Shown here: positions 25,435-33,434 of the stretch, in pieces
Layout of the letters: each line of letters starts with the position of its first letter
How positions within the stretch are numbered: the first letter of the stretch is position 1
From: Methylobacterium soli
Lineage (GTDB): Bacteria > Pseudomonadota > Alphaproteobacteria > Rhizobiales > Beijerinckiaceae
Direction of reading: 5' to 3'
NCBI RefSeq assembly: GCF_008806385.1
Contig: NZ_VZZK01000007.1
Location: 62,001 to 126,000 of the forward strand
DNA: 64,000 nucleotides
Program-made: the position numbers and the translations under genes
The notes under the pieces: model-generated
Databases searched by the model: none
Told to the model about the DNA's origin: nothing
The model's input: the letters and a program-made list of their open reading frames with translations, nothing else

Positions 25435-26163
25435 TCAGGCCGCCCCGAGGCCGTTCCAGAGCATGCTCAGCCCGGAGACCAGCATCAGGCCGTCCATCAC
25501 GTGGCGGAACCGGTCGGGCGAGAGCCGCAGCACGAACGGCTTGGCCAGGAAGGCGCCCCCCATCAAGGACGCGCCCACCACGAGCCCCTTCAGCAGGGTG
25601 TCGGGCGGCAGCGCCCCGGCGCCCTGGAAGGTGAGGGTCTTGCTCGCGTAGACGGCGAGCGAGCCGGCCGCCTCGGTTCCGATGAACGCCCCCTTGGCGA
25701 GGCCGTAGCCGACGAAGACCGGGACCGAGAGGGGGCCGGTCGAGACCACGATGCCGGTCAGGAAGCCGATGACGGCGCCCGCGAGGGCGAGATGCCGGAG
25801 GCGCAGCCGCAGGAGATGGGCAGCGAGCTGGTGCCGCACCGGGATCATGGCGAGGAGGAAGGCCCCGATGGCAAGGTCGACCGCGCGCGGCGGCAGCACG
25901 AGGAGCGTCCGGGCGCCCGCGGCCGCCGCGAGCGCTCCGGGAATCGCGTAGGCCGCGAAGGCGCGCCCGTCGATCTCCCGCCACCACGCCAGGATGCGCG
26001 CGGCATTCGCCATCACGGCCGCGACGGCCATGATCGGCACCGCGTCCCGCGGCCCGTAGACGGAGGCCAGCACGGGCACGAGCAGGATCGACGAGCCCGT
26101 GCCGATGATGCCGCTGACGAGGCCGGCGACGAGTCCGACGGCGAGGACGAAGAGGAGACCCAT
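25435..26163 (-). CDS. TauE/SafE family permease (TSUP)
   Basis: A 242-residue protein with about eight hydrophobic helices and the two-repeat TSUP pattern. The first helix contains G-L-V-A-G-L-V-S-G-I-I-G-T-G-S-S-I-L-L-V-P, and the second repeat contains A-V-I-G-F-L-T-G-I-V-V-S-T-G-P, the matching position. These permeases move sulfite, sulfonates or other organic anions across the inner membrane. The ATG at 26163 follows GGGGAG. No sulfonate gene lies next to it, so the substrate is unknown. Confidence 0.88.
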   Translation of the reverse strand: MGLLFVLAVGLVAGLVSGIIGTGSSILLVPVLASVYGPRDAVPIMAVAAVMANAARILAWWREIDGRAFAAYAIPGALAAAAGARTLLVLPPRAVDLAIGAFLLAMIPVRHQLAAHLLRLRLRHLALAGAVIGFLTGIVVSTGPLSVPVFVGYGLAKGAFIGTEAAGSLAVYASKTLTFQGAGALPPDTLLKGLVVGASLMGGAFLAKPFVLRLSPDRFRHVMDGLMLVSGLSMLWNGLGAA

Positions 26164-26438
26164 CCGGCTCCCCTAGCGGCTCCCGGCCCGCTCTGCACGC
26201 CGCATCGCGCCTCTTGGTCCCCGATCGACTCCACGGCGAGCGGCGGCCGGAGATTGAATTCGCGCGGAGATATCCTGGGAGCGCTCCGAACTCGGACGGA
26301 GGAGACGGCGTGCGTCCAGCACTGCCCGCCCCGCCCGGTCGCGAATGGCGCGTATTCGGTACTTTTCCGTCTGGGTAATTCTCACGAACTGCTCAACAGC
26401 GGAGCGGCAGCGTGTATATCCCTCCGGATGGAGGCTCG

Positions 26439-26606
26439 GTGAACACGCTCCCGATTGTCATTGCCGCAACGTTCATGCTCGCGCTCAGCTCGGGCTACGC
26501 CTCCCTGCGCTATCGACAGCATCGGGCGAGGTTGGAACTGATCGGCGCAATGCTTCTGCTGGTGAGTTTCGGGATGCTCAGCTGCAGATATCATCTGTTC
26601 TGCTGA
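26439..26606 (+). CDS. Small membrane protein (55 aa)
   Basis: The GTG at 26439 is preferred because GGAGG stands 6 bases before it; an in-frame GTG at 26412 lacks a site. The 55-residue product has two hydrophobic segments (L-P-I-V-I-A-A-T-F-M-L-A-L and L-I-G-A-M-L-L-L-V-S-F-G-M-L) separated by a positively charged loop (R-Y-R-Q-H-R-A-R). Both ends of the chain would face the same side. No family is recognised. Confidence 0.55.
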   Translation: MNTLPIVIAATFMLALSSGYASLRYRQHRARLELIGAMLLLVSFGMLSCRYHLFC

Positions 26607-26646
26607 GGCGCGGCCGCCGCATCCGCGCCGCGCGGGGTGCCCGGTC

Positions 26647-26901
26647 CTAGGCGGCCTCGGCCTGCTCGATATGCCAGGCCGCCGAGAGGTCGAGGGCAGC
26701 CGTCATCACGATCCGATCCGCGGCATCGCGGACCACGACGCGCAGCTTCTGGCTCACGTAGCGCTCGGGCTGGTCGCCCGCGATCTGGCACAGGGCTCGG
26801 AGCGCCTCATCGGAGATGGCCTTCCGGTCGGCGCAATCCGTGCCCTCGTGGTCGCAGGCCGAAAGCTTGAGATCGTGAACATCGAAGAAATACCGGGCCA
26901 C
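26647..26901 (-). CDS. DUF6894 family protein
   Basis: The 84-residue protein starts at GTG 26901 after GGGAG. It opens with A-R-Y-F-F-D-V-H-D, the start typical of the DUF6894 proteins that are abundant in Methylobacterium and Bradyrhizobium. The middle contains D-E-A-L-R-A-L-C-Q-I-A-G-D, and a beta-like segment L-R-V-V-V-R-D-A-A-D-R-I-V-M-T-A follows. Its function is not known. Many such genes exist per genome, and they are often thought to be stress-related. Confidence 0.85.
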   Translation of the reverse strand: MARYFFDVHDLKLSACDHEGTDCADRKAISDEALRALCQIAGDQPERYVSQKLRVVVRDAADRIVMTAALDLSAAWHIEQAEAA

Positions 26902-27214
26902 AGAACGGTCTCCCAGAAGCGTGGATGATGCGAAGGCTTGGCCAAGCGAAAGGTTGGAAAATCAAGTAGATGATTCGCTGTATCAGAGATAAATCAAGAT
27001 AAATCAACGATTTATAGCGTACGGAGCTGTACCTTGGTGCCGTCATCCCTGTGTTAACGAATTATTGATAGCCTGCTTGCTGACCTGAAAACGCCGAAGT
27101 CTCAGCGGTTTGCCTTCATGCTTTCAGGCAACCATTCATGTTCTGGCGTAGCGGCTGACGTGCGCGGACGCACGACGCGGGCCCCCGGACGATCATCGCG
27201 CCGGGGCCGGCGCG
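26902..27214. other. Intergenic region with AT-rich repeat and palindrome
   Basis: A 313-bp stretch. At 26988-27007 there are two perfect tandem copies of GATAAATCAA. The second copy leads into a perfect inverted repeat TAAATC-AAC-GATTTA (27000-27014). The AT content here is far above the surroundings. This could be a promoter with an operator for the DUF6894 gene. No gene was seen. Confidence 0.45.
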
Positions 27215-28141
27215 TCAGTGCAGCGGCGTCGCCGGCGGCGGCAGGCCGAGCGCCCTGGCGACGTGGCCGAGCTTGTCCGGGTTGCGCGTGATGAAGATGC
27301 CCGTGATCTTCCCGTCCGCGACGGCGAGGGCCGTCACCTGCAGGACGCCGCCGCGCTCCAGGCTCGCGAAGCCCGGCAGGCCATCGACCCGGATGGCCTT
27401 GAGGAAGGTCGCGGGCTTGGCGGCGGGCTTGCCGGCGGATTGGGCAGCCTTGCGGGCGAGGCCCCGGAACAGGCGCAGGATGCGCTCCACCCCCGCGATC
27501 GGGTTGAGGAAGGCGTGGACCTTGCCGCCTCCGTCCGAGCGCAGCACCACGCTGTCCGACAGCATGGCCCGGAGGGCGGAGAGGTCGCCGCTGCGCGAGG
27601 CGGTGAAGAATGCCTCGGCGATGCGGTCGCCGTCCTCCCGCGCCACCGGATAGCGCGGGCCGTCGGCCTGGACGTGCTTGCGGGCGCGGACCGCGAGCTG
27701 CCGGACCGCGCCGGGGTCCCGGTCGAGGGTCGCGGCGATCTCGTTCAGGGGCACGCCGAAGACGTCGTGCAGGAGGAAGGCGGCCCGCTCCAGCGGGGAC
27801 AGCCGCTCCAGCGCCATCATCAGCGTCAAGGTCAGCGCGTCGCTCTCCATGCTGGCCTCCTCGGGCATCTCCACGAGCGGTTCGGGCAGCCAGGACCCGA
27901 CATAGGTCTCCCGCCGGGCGCGGGCCGATTTCAGGGTGTCGAGGCAGAGCCGCGTGACGATCCGCGACAGGAAGGCCGGGGGCGCGCCCACCTGGGCGCG
28001 GTCGACCTGCCGCCAGCGCAGCCAGGCATCCTGGACGACGTCCTCGGCCTCCGCCACGGATCCCAGCATCCGGTAGGCGAGGCGGATCAGCCGCGGGCGC
28101 TGCGCCTCGAAGAGATCGGTGCCGGCCTCGTCAGGATGCAT
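27215..28141 (-). CDS. ECF RNA polymerase sigma factor, SigJ type
   Basis: The 308-residue protein has sigma region 2 (about residues 10-80; R-L-A-Y-R-M-L-G-S-V-A-E-A-E-D-V-V-Q-D-A-W-L-R-W) and region 4 (about 110-165; L-S-P-L-E-R-A-A-F-L-L-H-D-V-F). A C-terminal SnoaL/NTF2-like domain (about 180-305) is typical of the SigJ group (ECF41-like). This domain replaces an anti-sigma factor in that group. The start at ATG 28141 overlaps the upstream AhpD-like gene by 11 bases. Classic ECF41 targets are carboxymuconolactone decarboxylases and related proteins, exactly the genes found upstream, so autoregulation of this operon is likely. Confidence 0.9.
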   Translation of the reverse strand: MHPDEAGTDLFEAQRPRLIRLAYRMLGSVAEAEDVVQDAWLRWRQVDRAQVGAPPAFLSRIVTRLCLDTLKSARARRETYVGSWLPEPLVEMPEEASMESDALTLTLMMALERLSPLERAAFLLHDVFGVPLNEIAATLDRDPGAVRQLAVRARKHVQADGPRYPVAREDGDRIAEAFFTASRSGDLSALRAMLSDSVVLRSDGGGKVHAFLNPIAGVERILRLFRGLARKAAQSAGKPAAKPATFLKAIRVDGLPGFASLERGGVLQVTALAVADGKITGIFITRNPDKLGHVARALGLPPPATPLH

Positions 28142-28595
28142 CGCGCGAGGGATCCCCGTCATGGACGCCGCGCAGGCCGATCTGCAGCCGGTTCCACAGG
28201 TTGATGGCCCCGATCTGGAGCGTGAGCTGCACCTGCTCCGCATCCGTGAACGCGGCCTTGAGCGCCGCGTAGTCGCCGTCGGGCGCCGCGGTCTCGGCGA
28301 CCCGGGTCAGCGCCTCCGTCCAGGCGAGGGCCGCCCGCTCGCGCTCGCTGTAGAGGGTCGATTCGCGCCAGGCATTCAGCAGGTAGATCCGCATCTCGCT
28401 CTCGCCCTGCCGGCGGGCCTGCGTCGCGTGCAGGCCGATGCAGTAGGCGCAGCCGTTGATCTGCGAGGCGCGCAGCTTCACGAGTTCGAGCAGGCCGTGC
28501 TCCAGGCCGCTCGCCCGGATGCTGCCCTCCAGCGCCATCAGGGCCTTGATGCCGGCCGGGGCATGTTCGTAGGGATTGTCGACGCGTGGGGTCAT
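28131..28595 (-). CDS. AhpD-like carboxymuconolactone decarboxylase family protein
   Basis: A 154-residue protein with the AhpD active-site motif C-A-Y-C-I-G-L-H (Cys49, Cys52, His56), which in alkylhydroperoxidase-type proteins performs disulfide-relay chemistry. It has an N-terminal A-L-M-A-L-E-G-S-I. Start ATG 28595 follows GGAG. Genes of this type are the hallmark neighbours and targets of ECF41 sigma factors, such as the one overlapping its 3' end. It probably detoxifies peroxides or reactive compounds; the substrate is unknown. Confidence 0.88.
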   Translation of the reverse strand: MTPRVDNPYEHAPAGIKALMALEGSIRASGLEHGLLELVKLRASQINGCAYCIGLHATQARRQGESEMRIYLLNAWRESTLYSERERAALAWTEALTRVAETAAPDGDYAALKAAFTDAEQVQLTLQIGAINLWNRLQIGLRGVHDGDPSRDAS

Positions 28596-28628
28596 GGCCG
28601 CTTCTCCATTCGATGTCCGTCCGGCAGC

Positions 28629-29099
28629 TCACCGGATCGGGGTGGTCAGATTCGTCTCGTTCGTGTCGACGACGAACACCGCGAGGAGCCGCGCGGGCGC
28701 GCTCATGCTCGCATTGGCGCTGACGCCGTGCCGGTCGCCCGGCAGCTCGGCGAAGCTCTCTCCGGCTTGGTAGACCCGCTCCGGCCCGTCATTGACCTGG
28801 CTGCGGATCGCCCCCTCCAGCACCGTGGCGTAGATGAAGGCGCTTGCCGGATGGGTGTGGGCGGGCGAGGCGCCGCCCGGCCCGTAGGCGACCAGCACGC
28901 CCTTCATGCTCTTGCCCGGGACGTTGGGGAGCGCGTGGTCGAACACCACCGTCACGGTCGCGTCGGCGGCCGCCGCGGTCGCATCGGCGGCCGCCGCGGT
29001 TGCGCCGGCATGCGGCGCGGGCTTGGACAGGTCGTGCGCGGAGGCGGCGCCGGCGAGCCCGGCGGCGAGCGCGGCGGCAGGGACGATTGTCTTGAACAT
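28629..29099 (-). CDS. Secreted cupin-domain protein
   Basis: The 156-residue protein has a signal peptide (residues 1-21, cleavage near A-S-A-H) and one cupin barrel. The metal-binding pattern is P-A-H-T-H-P...E in motif 1 and D-R-H-G in motif 2. A 7-residue repeat (A-T-A-A-A-A-D twice) forms a short linker after the signal peptide, encoded by a 21-bp DNA repeat. It is probably periplasmic. It sits in the operon of the NAD-binding protein, AhpD-like protein and ECF sigma factor, suggesting a role in oxidative or chemical stress. Confidence 0.85.
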   Translation of the reverse strand: MFKTIVPAAALAAGLAGAASAHDLSKPAPHAGATAAAADATAAAADATVTVVFDHALPNVPGKSMKGVLVAYGPGGASPAHTHPASAFIYATVLEGAIRSQVNDGPERVYQAGESFAELPGDRHGVSANASMSAPARLLAVFVVDTNETNLTTPIR

Positions 29100-29192
29100 C
29101 GGACATTCCTCGTGAGGCGAGCGTGGAATCGGGCAGGGTCGGGCGATTGCGCGGCCTTGCGGATGCGGATCCGTGCCGGCGGCTAGGCTAGG

Positions 29193-29948
29193 CTAGGCTT
29201 GCGGGCGGGGGCGGCCGAGCCAATCCGCGAAGCGCGTCGCGGCCAGGCGGGGATGCGCCCCCGGGATCAGGGAGCGCTCGCCGAGCTCGACGCCGAAGTA
29301 GCGGGCGCCCGGATCGGTCACGACCTGGCGCGTGTCCCCGGAGGCCGCCAGGAACCGGCGGACGAGGTCGTCGAGGCGGATGGCCTCGGGGCCGGCGATC
29401 TCGATCAGGCCGTTGACGGGGTCCGCGACCGCGACCTCCGCGAGGGCCGCCGCCACGTCGTCCGAGACCATGGGCTGCGCGAGGGCGGGCGAGAGGCGCA
29501 CCGTGCCGCCCTCGGTGGCCGATTGGGCGATGCCGCCGACGAATTCGAAGAACTGCGTCGCCCGCACGATCGTGTAGGGGATCGGGCCGGCCTCGATCAG
29601 GCTCTCCTGCGCCATCTTCGCGCGGAAATAGCCGCTGGCGAGGAGGCGGTCGGTGCCGACGACCGAGAGGGCGACGTGGTGGCGCACGCCGGCCTCGGCC
29701 TTGGCCGCGAGCAGGTTGCGCCCCGATCGCTCGAAGAAGTCGAGCACCGCCCGGTCCTCGAACGAGGGCGCGTTCGCCACGTCGACGACGACCTCCGCCC
29801 CGGCCAGGGCCTGCGCGAGCCCCTCCCCCGTGACGGCGTTGACGCCGGTGCCCGGCGAGGCCGGGACGGCCGCGTGGCCCTGCCGGGATAGCCGCTCCAC
29901 GAGTTTCGTCCCGATCAGTCCGGTACCGCCGATGACCACGATCTTCAT
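29193..29948 (-). CDS. NAD(P)-binding protein, NmrA/SDR atypical family
   Basis: A 251-residue Rossmann-fold protein with the N-terminal dinucleotide motif V-I-G-G-T-G-L-I-G and a typical atypical-SDR pattern. The start at ATG 29948 was chosen because GAGGAGA precedes it; the frame continues to 30008 without a ribosome site. It is the first gene of the minus-strand operon that ends in the ECF sigma factor and may act as a redox sensor or an NAD(P)H-linked reductase. A short GGCTA triplication lies directly after the stop. Confidence 0.88.
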   Translation of the reverse strand: MKIVVIGGTGLIGTKLVERLSRQGHAAVPASPGTGVNAVTGEGLAQALAGAEVVVDVANAPSFEDRAVLDFFERSGRNLLAAKAEAGVRHHVALSVVGTDRLLASGYFRAKMAQESLIEAGPIPYTIVRATQFFEFVGGIAQSATEGGTVRLSPALAQPMVSDDVAAALAEVAVADPVNGLIEIAGPEAIRLDDLVRRFLAASGDTRQVVTDPGARYFGVELGERSLIPGAHPRLAATRFADWLGRPRPQA

Positions 29949-30084
29949 GCCGGTCTCCTCACGTCCGTTGTCCCGCGCCCTCCCCTCGGGAGGCGCATCC
30001 GGGCTCAAGACGAGGCAGCCTGCGGGGACGTGACATCGCGGCGCGAATTTTCTCGCGCGGCGATCCCGTCCGGGCCCGGCTCCG

Positions 30085-31413
30085 TCACTCCGCAGCGGGC
30101 TCGGCCGCGCTGCCTCTCAGGGCCTTCTGGAATTCCGCCTCGGGGAGCAGCGCCCCGCCGGTGGTCCAGACCACGTGCGTCGCCCGCGCCGGGTTTGGCG
30201 GCGGCAGGGCGGTGAGGAAGGGCCGCACGGCCGCGAACCCCGCCGCGGCGGAGGGTTCGAGGCGCAGCCCCGCCGCGTGCCAGAGGTCGCGCAGCCAGGC
30301 GTGGAGCGCGTCGTCGGACACGGTCGCGACCGCCTCGATCAGCCCCCTGACCATCCGGGCGACCAGCATCGACGCGCGCGCGACCGCGAGGCCGTCCGCG
30401 GCGGTGCGGTTGTCCAACCCGACATCGTAGACGCTGACCGTCCGCTCCAGCCCCGCCGCGAGCTGCACCAGCATGCAGGGCGCGGCGACCGGCTCCACGA
30501 AGATGCAGCGGACGGCGTCGCCGAACAGCAGCTTCAGGCCGAGGGTGACGCCCCCGGGCGCGCCCCCGACGCCGCAGGGCAGGTAGACGAAGAGCGGATG
30601 GTCGCGGTCGACCGTGACGCCGGCCTCGGCGAGCTGGCGCCGGAGGTCGAAGGCCGCCGTGGCGTAGCCGAGGAATAGGTCGAGCGAATCCTCGTCGTCG
30701 ACGAAATGGGCGTCGGGCCGGCCCTGGAACCCGGTGCGCGCCGCCGCGACGGCGCTGCCGTAATCGCCCGCATGCTCGACGACCTCGGCGCCGATCTCGC
30801 GCAGCCGCCGCTTCTTCCAGGCCTTGGCATCGCGGGACATGTGCACCTCCACCCGGAAGCCGAGGGCCCGCGCCATGACGCCGACACTGAAGCCGAGATT
30901 GCCGGTGCTCCCGACCGCGACCGTGTGCGCGCCGAACACCCGCCGGGCCTCCGGCTCCGCGAGGCGCGCATAGCCCTCCCTGGGCCCGAGCAGCCCCGCT
31001 TCGCGCGCCAGCGCCTCCGCGTAGACCAGGACTTCGTAGACGCCGCCGCGGGCCTTGATGCAGCCCGTGACGGGCAGCTCGTGGTCCGCCTTCACCCAGA
31101 CCGTCCCGCCCGCCCCGCCGAGGACGCGCCGGGCCACCGGCTCGGACAGGGCGCGGAGCGGCGAGTCGATCCGGCCGGTCTCGAGCTCGTCGAAGAGCCG
31201 CGCCAGGAGCGGCTCGAAACGCCGCCAGCGCGCCAGCGCCGCCTCGACATCCGCGAGCGAGACGGCGCGCGTCGGGAGGCCATCGGCGGTGGGGGCGCGA
31301 TGCGGGTTGAGCCAGACGGTCGGCTGCCCCCGCCGGACCGCGAGGGGCACGCCGCGGGGGATGTCCTGGTGCGGCGCCTCGGCGCGCGCGGGGTCCGGGA
31401 GCCCGTCCACCAC
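30085..31413 (-). CDS. dsdA: D-serine ammonia-lyase (D-serine dehydratase)
   Basis: The 442-residue enzyme has the same length as Escherichia coli DsdA. The PLP-binding lysine is in T-G-C-I-K-A-R-G-G (Lys120), followed by the cofactor-pocket segment V-G-S-T-G-N-L-G and a C-terminal G-G-A-P-G-G-V-T. It converts D-serine to pyruvate and ammonia in the cytoplasm. Start GTG 31413 is chosen because GAGGG stands 9 bases upstream; the frame is open further 5'. Its start lies 5 bases after the stop of a 90-residue unknown gene, so the two are coupled. No dsdX or dsdC is adjacent. Confidence 0.92.
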   Translation of the reverse strand: MVDGLPDPARAEAPHQDIPRGVPLAVRRGQPTVWLNPHRAPTADGLPTRAVSLADVEAALARWRRFEPLLARLFDELETGRIDSPLRALSEPVARRVLGGAGGTVWVKADHELPVTGCIKARGGVYEVLVYAEALAREAGLLGPREGYARLAEPEARRVFGAHTVAVGSTGNLGFSVGVMARALGFRVEVHMSRDAKAWKKRRLREIGAEVVEHAGDYGSAVAAARTGFQGRPDAHFVDDEDSLDLFLGYATAAFDLRRQLAEAGVTVDRDHPLFVYLPCGVGGAPGGVTLGLKLLFGDAVRCIFVEPVAAPCMLVQLAAGLERTVSVYDVGLDNRTAADGLAVARASMLVARMVRGLIEAVATVSDDALHAWLRDLWHAAGLRLEPSAAAGFAAVRPFLTALPPPNPARATHVVWTTGGALLPEAEFQKALRGSAAEPAAE

Positions 31414-31418
31414 CGCGT

Positions 31419-31691
31419 CTAGCCCTCGCCCGGCCGCATTCCGTCCGCGACCGAATCGAACAGGGTCGCGATCGCCCGGATATTCGCCTCCCGGATGGCT
31501 GCGTCGTAGGTGGCGCCCGCGCCCGGCACGGTCACGTCCTCCAGCTCGGCCGCGAAGCCGCGCCCGAGCGCGCGCACCTTCTCGGGCGTGAAGCCGTGAC
31601 CCTCGAAGGTCAGCATCGCGAGCGTCTGGACGAGCACGCGAAGGGCGGAGAGATCCGCCGCCTGCTCGATCGCACCCCGGTTGATCGTCAT
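31419..31691 (-). CDS. Unknown 90-aa protein coupled to dsdA
   Basis: A 90-residue helical protein (A-I-E-Q-A-A-D-L-S-A-L-R-V-L-V-Q-T-L-A-M-L, then R-A-L-G-R-G-F-A-A-E-L-E-D-V) starting at ATG 31691 with AGGAAG upstream. No known domain was recognised and no signal or membrane segment is present. Its TAG stop lies 5 bases before the dsdA GTG, so the gene pair is a transcriptional and translational unit. It may be an accessory or regulatory protein of D-serine use, but that is only context. Confidence 0.65.
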   Translation of the reverse strand: MTINRGAIEQAADLSALRVLVQTLAMLTFEGHGFTPEKVRALGRGFAAELEDVTVPGAGATYDAAIREANIRAIATLFDSVADGMRPGEG

Positions 31692-31935
31692 GCGCGCCGT
31701 CTTCCTGTGCTCCCCGGCCGTCGCCCGCGTGCGGCAAGGGGCAGCACACGGGCGGCAGGCCCCCGGAGGCCCTGCATAGCGAAACCCGGCCGGGACGGCG
31801 AGGGTCCGGCCCCAGGGTCGGCGCGCCACGAGCGAAGGCCGCCAGGGGCCTCGGGTCTGTCGATGAGGGGCAGGATCGGCGCTCACCGGGGGCATGTCGA
31901 GCATTATCCTGCTTGACATCGCGCATCCGGCGGAA
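31692..31935. other. Region upstream of the D-serine operon
   Basis: About 240 bp, promoter region for the 90-residue gene and dsdA; GC-rich with no convincing gene. With the sRNA copy B and the further 290 bp beyond it, the gene-free stretch is over 600 bp. Confidence 0.35.
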
Positions 31936-32028
31936 GAAAAAGGCCGCCCTTGCGGAGCGGCCCGAAGTCTAGGGAGGAAACGCCCAAGAAAGGGCAGCAG
32001 CGCGGCGACGCCATCGCCTTGCTGCACC
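31936..32028 (-). ncRNA. Putative small RNA, copy B
   Basis: On the minus strand it has a hairpin based on GCAGCA/TGCTGC with a GGCGA-type inner stem (31995-32025). It then has GGGCGTTTCCTCCCTAGACT, identical to copy A over 19 bases, and a terminator hairpin (GGCCGC 31957-31962 / GCGGCC 31942-31947) followed by TTTTTCTT. The two copies differ in loop sequences but keep the same architecture, which is what a selected RNA would show. No coding potential is seen. Confidence 0.6.
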
Positions 32029-32316
32029 GCAGAAATGACATCCCGGTTCAGGGCTCGCAAGCCTTTTCTGCTGCATCCGGCGGCATGCTGTGCGCTTGAG
32101 CACATGGCTGCGGCAGCGCGCCGACAGGCCGAGCGCAGGTTAACGATGTCTTAGCCATGATCGTCGAGGCTCCCGCGCGCCGGCACGGGACCCGCGCGCT
32201 CGCGCGATCCTGCCCCGGCGGCGCGGCGATGCCGGCGCCGATCCGATGCCGATCGACACCTGTGTGTTGCTCTTTTGTTCTAGTCGCGCGCGGACGGAGG
32301 CTGCAGAACCCACGGC
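32029..32316. other. Intergenic region after sRNA copy B
   Basis: About 290 bp, no convincing gene on either strand. GC-rich; the closing 60 bp (TCTAGTCGCGCGCGGACGGAGG) may be the promoter and leader of the next gene. Confidence 0.3.
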
Positions 32317-32670
32317 ATGCGCGCGACCCTGCTCATCCCGGCTCTGTTGGTTCTCGGCGCGGTGCCGGTCGCCGCGGGCACCCCGGATCTCCCGGCCCTG
32401 GAGCAGGCCTGGCACGGCTGCGTGCGCGAGGCCTATGGCCGGCAGATCCCCAGCCAGAGCCGGCTCGCCGCCGAGCGCAGCGCCCTCGACGAATGCAAGG
32501 ACGGGGAGGATGCCTATGTCTCGGCGATCCTCGCGGCCCGGACCGCCGAGGAGGTGGCCCTGGCCGAGCGGGCGCGCGCGATGACGTCGCGGGCCACCGC
32601 CTGGGCCTCCTCCGTGGCGGCCTACGTCATCGATCCCGTCTCGTCCTGGCTGCGCCATTTCCGGCACTGA
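32317..32670 (+). CDS. Exported hypothetical protein (117 aa)
   Basis: A 117-residue protein with a signal peptide (M-R-A-T-L-L-I-P-A-L-L-V-L-G-A-V, cleavage near V-A-A-G). The mature part has two cysteines (H-G-C-V-R-E-A-Y and D-E-C-K-D-G), likely joined in the periplasm, and a helical C-terminus. The ribosome site (GGAGG, 14 bases upstream) is distant. No known family was recognised. Confidence 0.6.
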   Translation: MRATLLIPALLVLGAVPVAAGTPDLPALEQAWHGCVREAYGRQIPSQSRLAAERSALDECKDGEDAYVSAILAARTAEEVALAERARAMTSRATAWASSVAAYVIDPVSSWLRHFRH

Positions 32671-32681
32671 GGGCTCGCCCC

Positions 32682-32903
32682 TCAGCGCGGGGCGGAGCGG
32701 CCGAACCGCCAGGGGCGTCGTTCGGCCGGGCGCGGGGCCGCGGGCGCCCGGGCCCGCAACCGCCCGATCAGCGCGCGCCCCCGCATCTCGTGCAGGCTCG
32801 CGACGGTCGTGAACAGTTGCCGCGCGGCCGGGTCCCGGCTCTGCGCGGCGCAGTCCCGCAAGATCATCGCGTATTGCAGGTGCTTGAGAGCCTGTTCGAG
32901 CAT
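32682..32903 (-). CDS. Small hypothetical protein (73 aa)
   Basis: Start ATG 32903 follows GGAGG. The 73-residue product is helical in the first half (M-L-E-Q-A-L-K-H-L-Q-Y-A-M-I-L-R-D-C-A) and ends in a Pro/Arg-rich tail (P-R-P-A-E-R-R-P-W-R-F-G-R). It converges on the exported protein gene, ending 11 bp from its stop. The family is unknown. Confidence 0.6.
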   Translation of the reverse strand: MLEQALKHLQYAMILRDCAAQSRDPAARQLFTTVASLHEMRGRALIGRLRARAPAAPRPAERRPWRFGRSAPR

Positions 32904-33062
32904 GTCCGGCTTCCTCCGCCGGGCGGGAGAATGCCGGACAGGCGTGGCGCAGCCGTAAACGCCCGGATGAATTCGTCCGGGCCTGCGGCGCGCGGCCCGC
33001 GTCACGTCCGGACATTCGAGGCCCGGTTCCTGCTCCATTCGGAGTAAGTGTTGTACTTTATA

Positions 33063-33080
33063 GATCTTTCCGGGAAGATC
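33063..33080. promoter_or_regulatory. Inverted repeat upstream of a small gene
   Basis: GATCTT, loop TCCGGG, AAGATC is a perfect 6-bp stem about 95 bp before the gene at 33176. It lies in the more AT-rich part of the intergenic region and may be a regulator site or a 5' leader hairpin. Confidence 0.3.
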
Positions 33081-33175
33081 CGCAGGTCCTAAGCTAATTC
33101 CTTCCAGAAAAGCGCAGCGTTCTGCAGCTATTCGGGGCTGGACGGAGCCGCTGGGCGCGAAGTGTGAGACACGCC

Positions 33176-33382
33176 ATGTCCAATGCGCAGGAGCAACTCG
33201 TCTCGGTCCTCCGCACGATCATCGCCGAGTGCGAGGATCCCTGGGCCGCCATCAGCCGGGCCATCGAGGCCGTCGCCTGCGAGCCGATGCGGCTGCGCCA
33301 GGTCACGGTCGAGGAGGTTCCCGGGCCCTACGCGCCGAACGCCCTGTCGAACAATGCCAGGATGGTGGCGCGGGCGCGCTGA
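33176..33382 (+). CDS. Small hypothetical protein (68 aa)
   Basis: A 68-residue product from ATG 33176 (GTG 33164 also in frame). The first 45 residues look globular (E-Q-L-V-S-V-L-R-T-I-I-A-E-C-E-D-P-W-A-A-I-S-R-A-I-E-A-V), followed by an extended tail. There is no signal or membrane segment. No known family; the codon pattern is consistent with a real gene. Confidence 0.5.
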   Translation: MSNAQEQLVSVLRTIIAECEDPWAAISRAIEAVACEPMRLRQVTVEEVPGPYAPNALSNNARMVARAR

Positions 33383-33397
33383 CCGCCCGCGCAAGGC

Positions 33398-33434
33398 CCG
33401 CGCGCGATTCAGACAAGGCCGCGCGCGATTCAGA
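33398..33434. repeat. Pair of 16-bp direct repeats
   Basis: CCGCGCGCGATTCAGA occurs at 33398-33413 and 33419-33434, a 21-bp period. The second copy runs into the 3' end of the minus-strand gene. It looks like a simple duplication. Confidence 0.4.
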
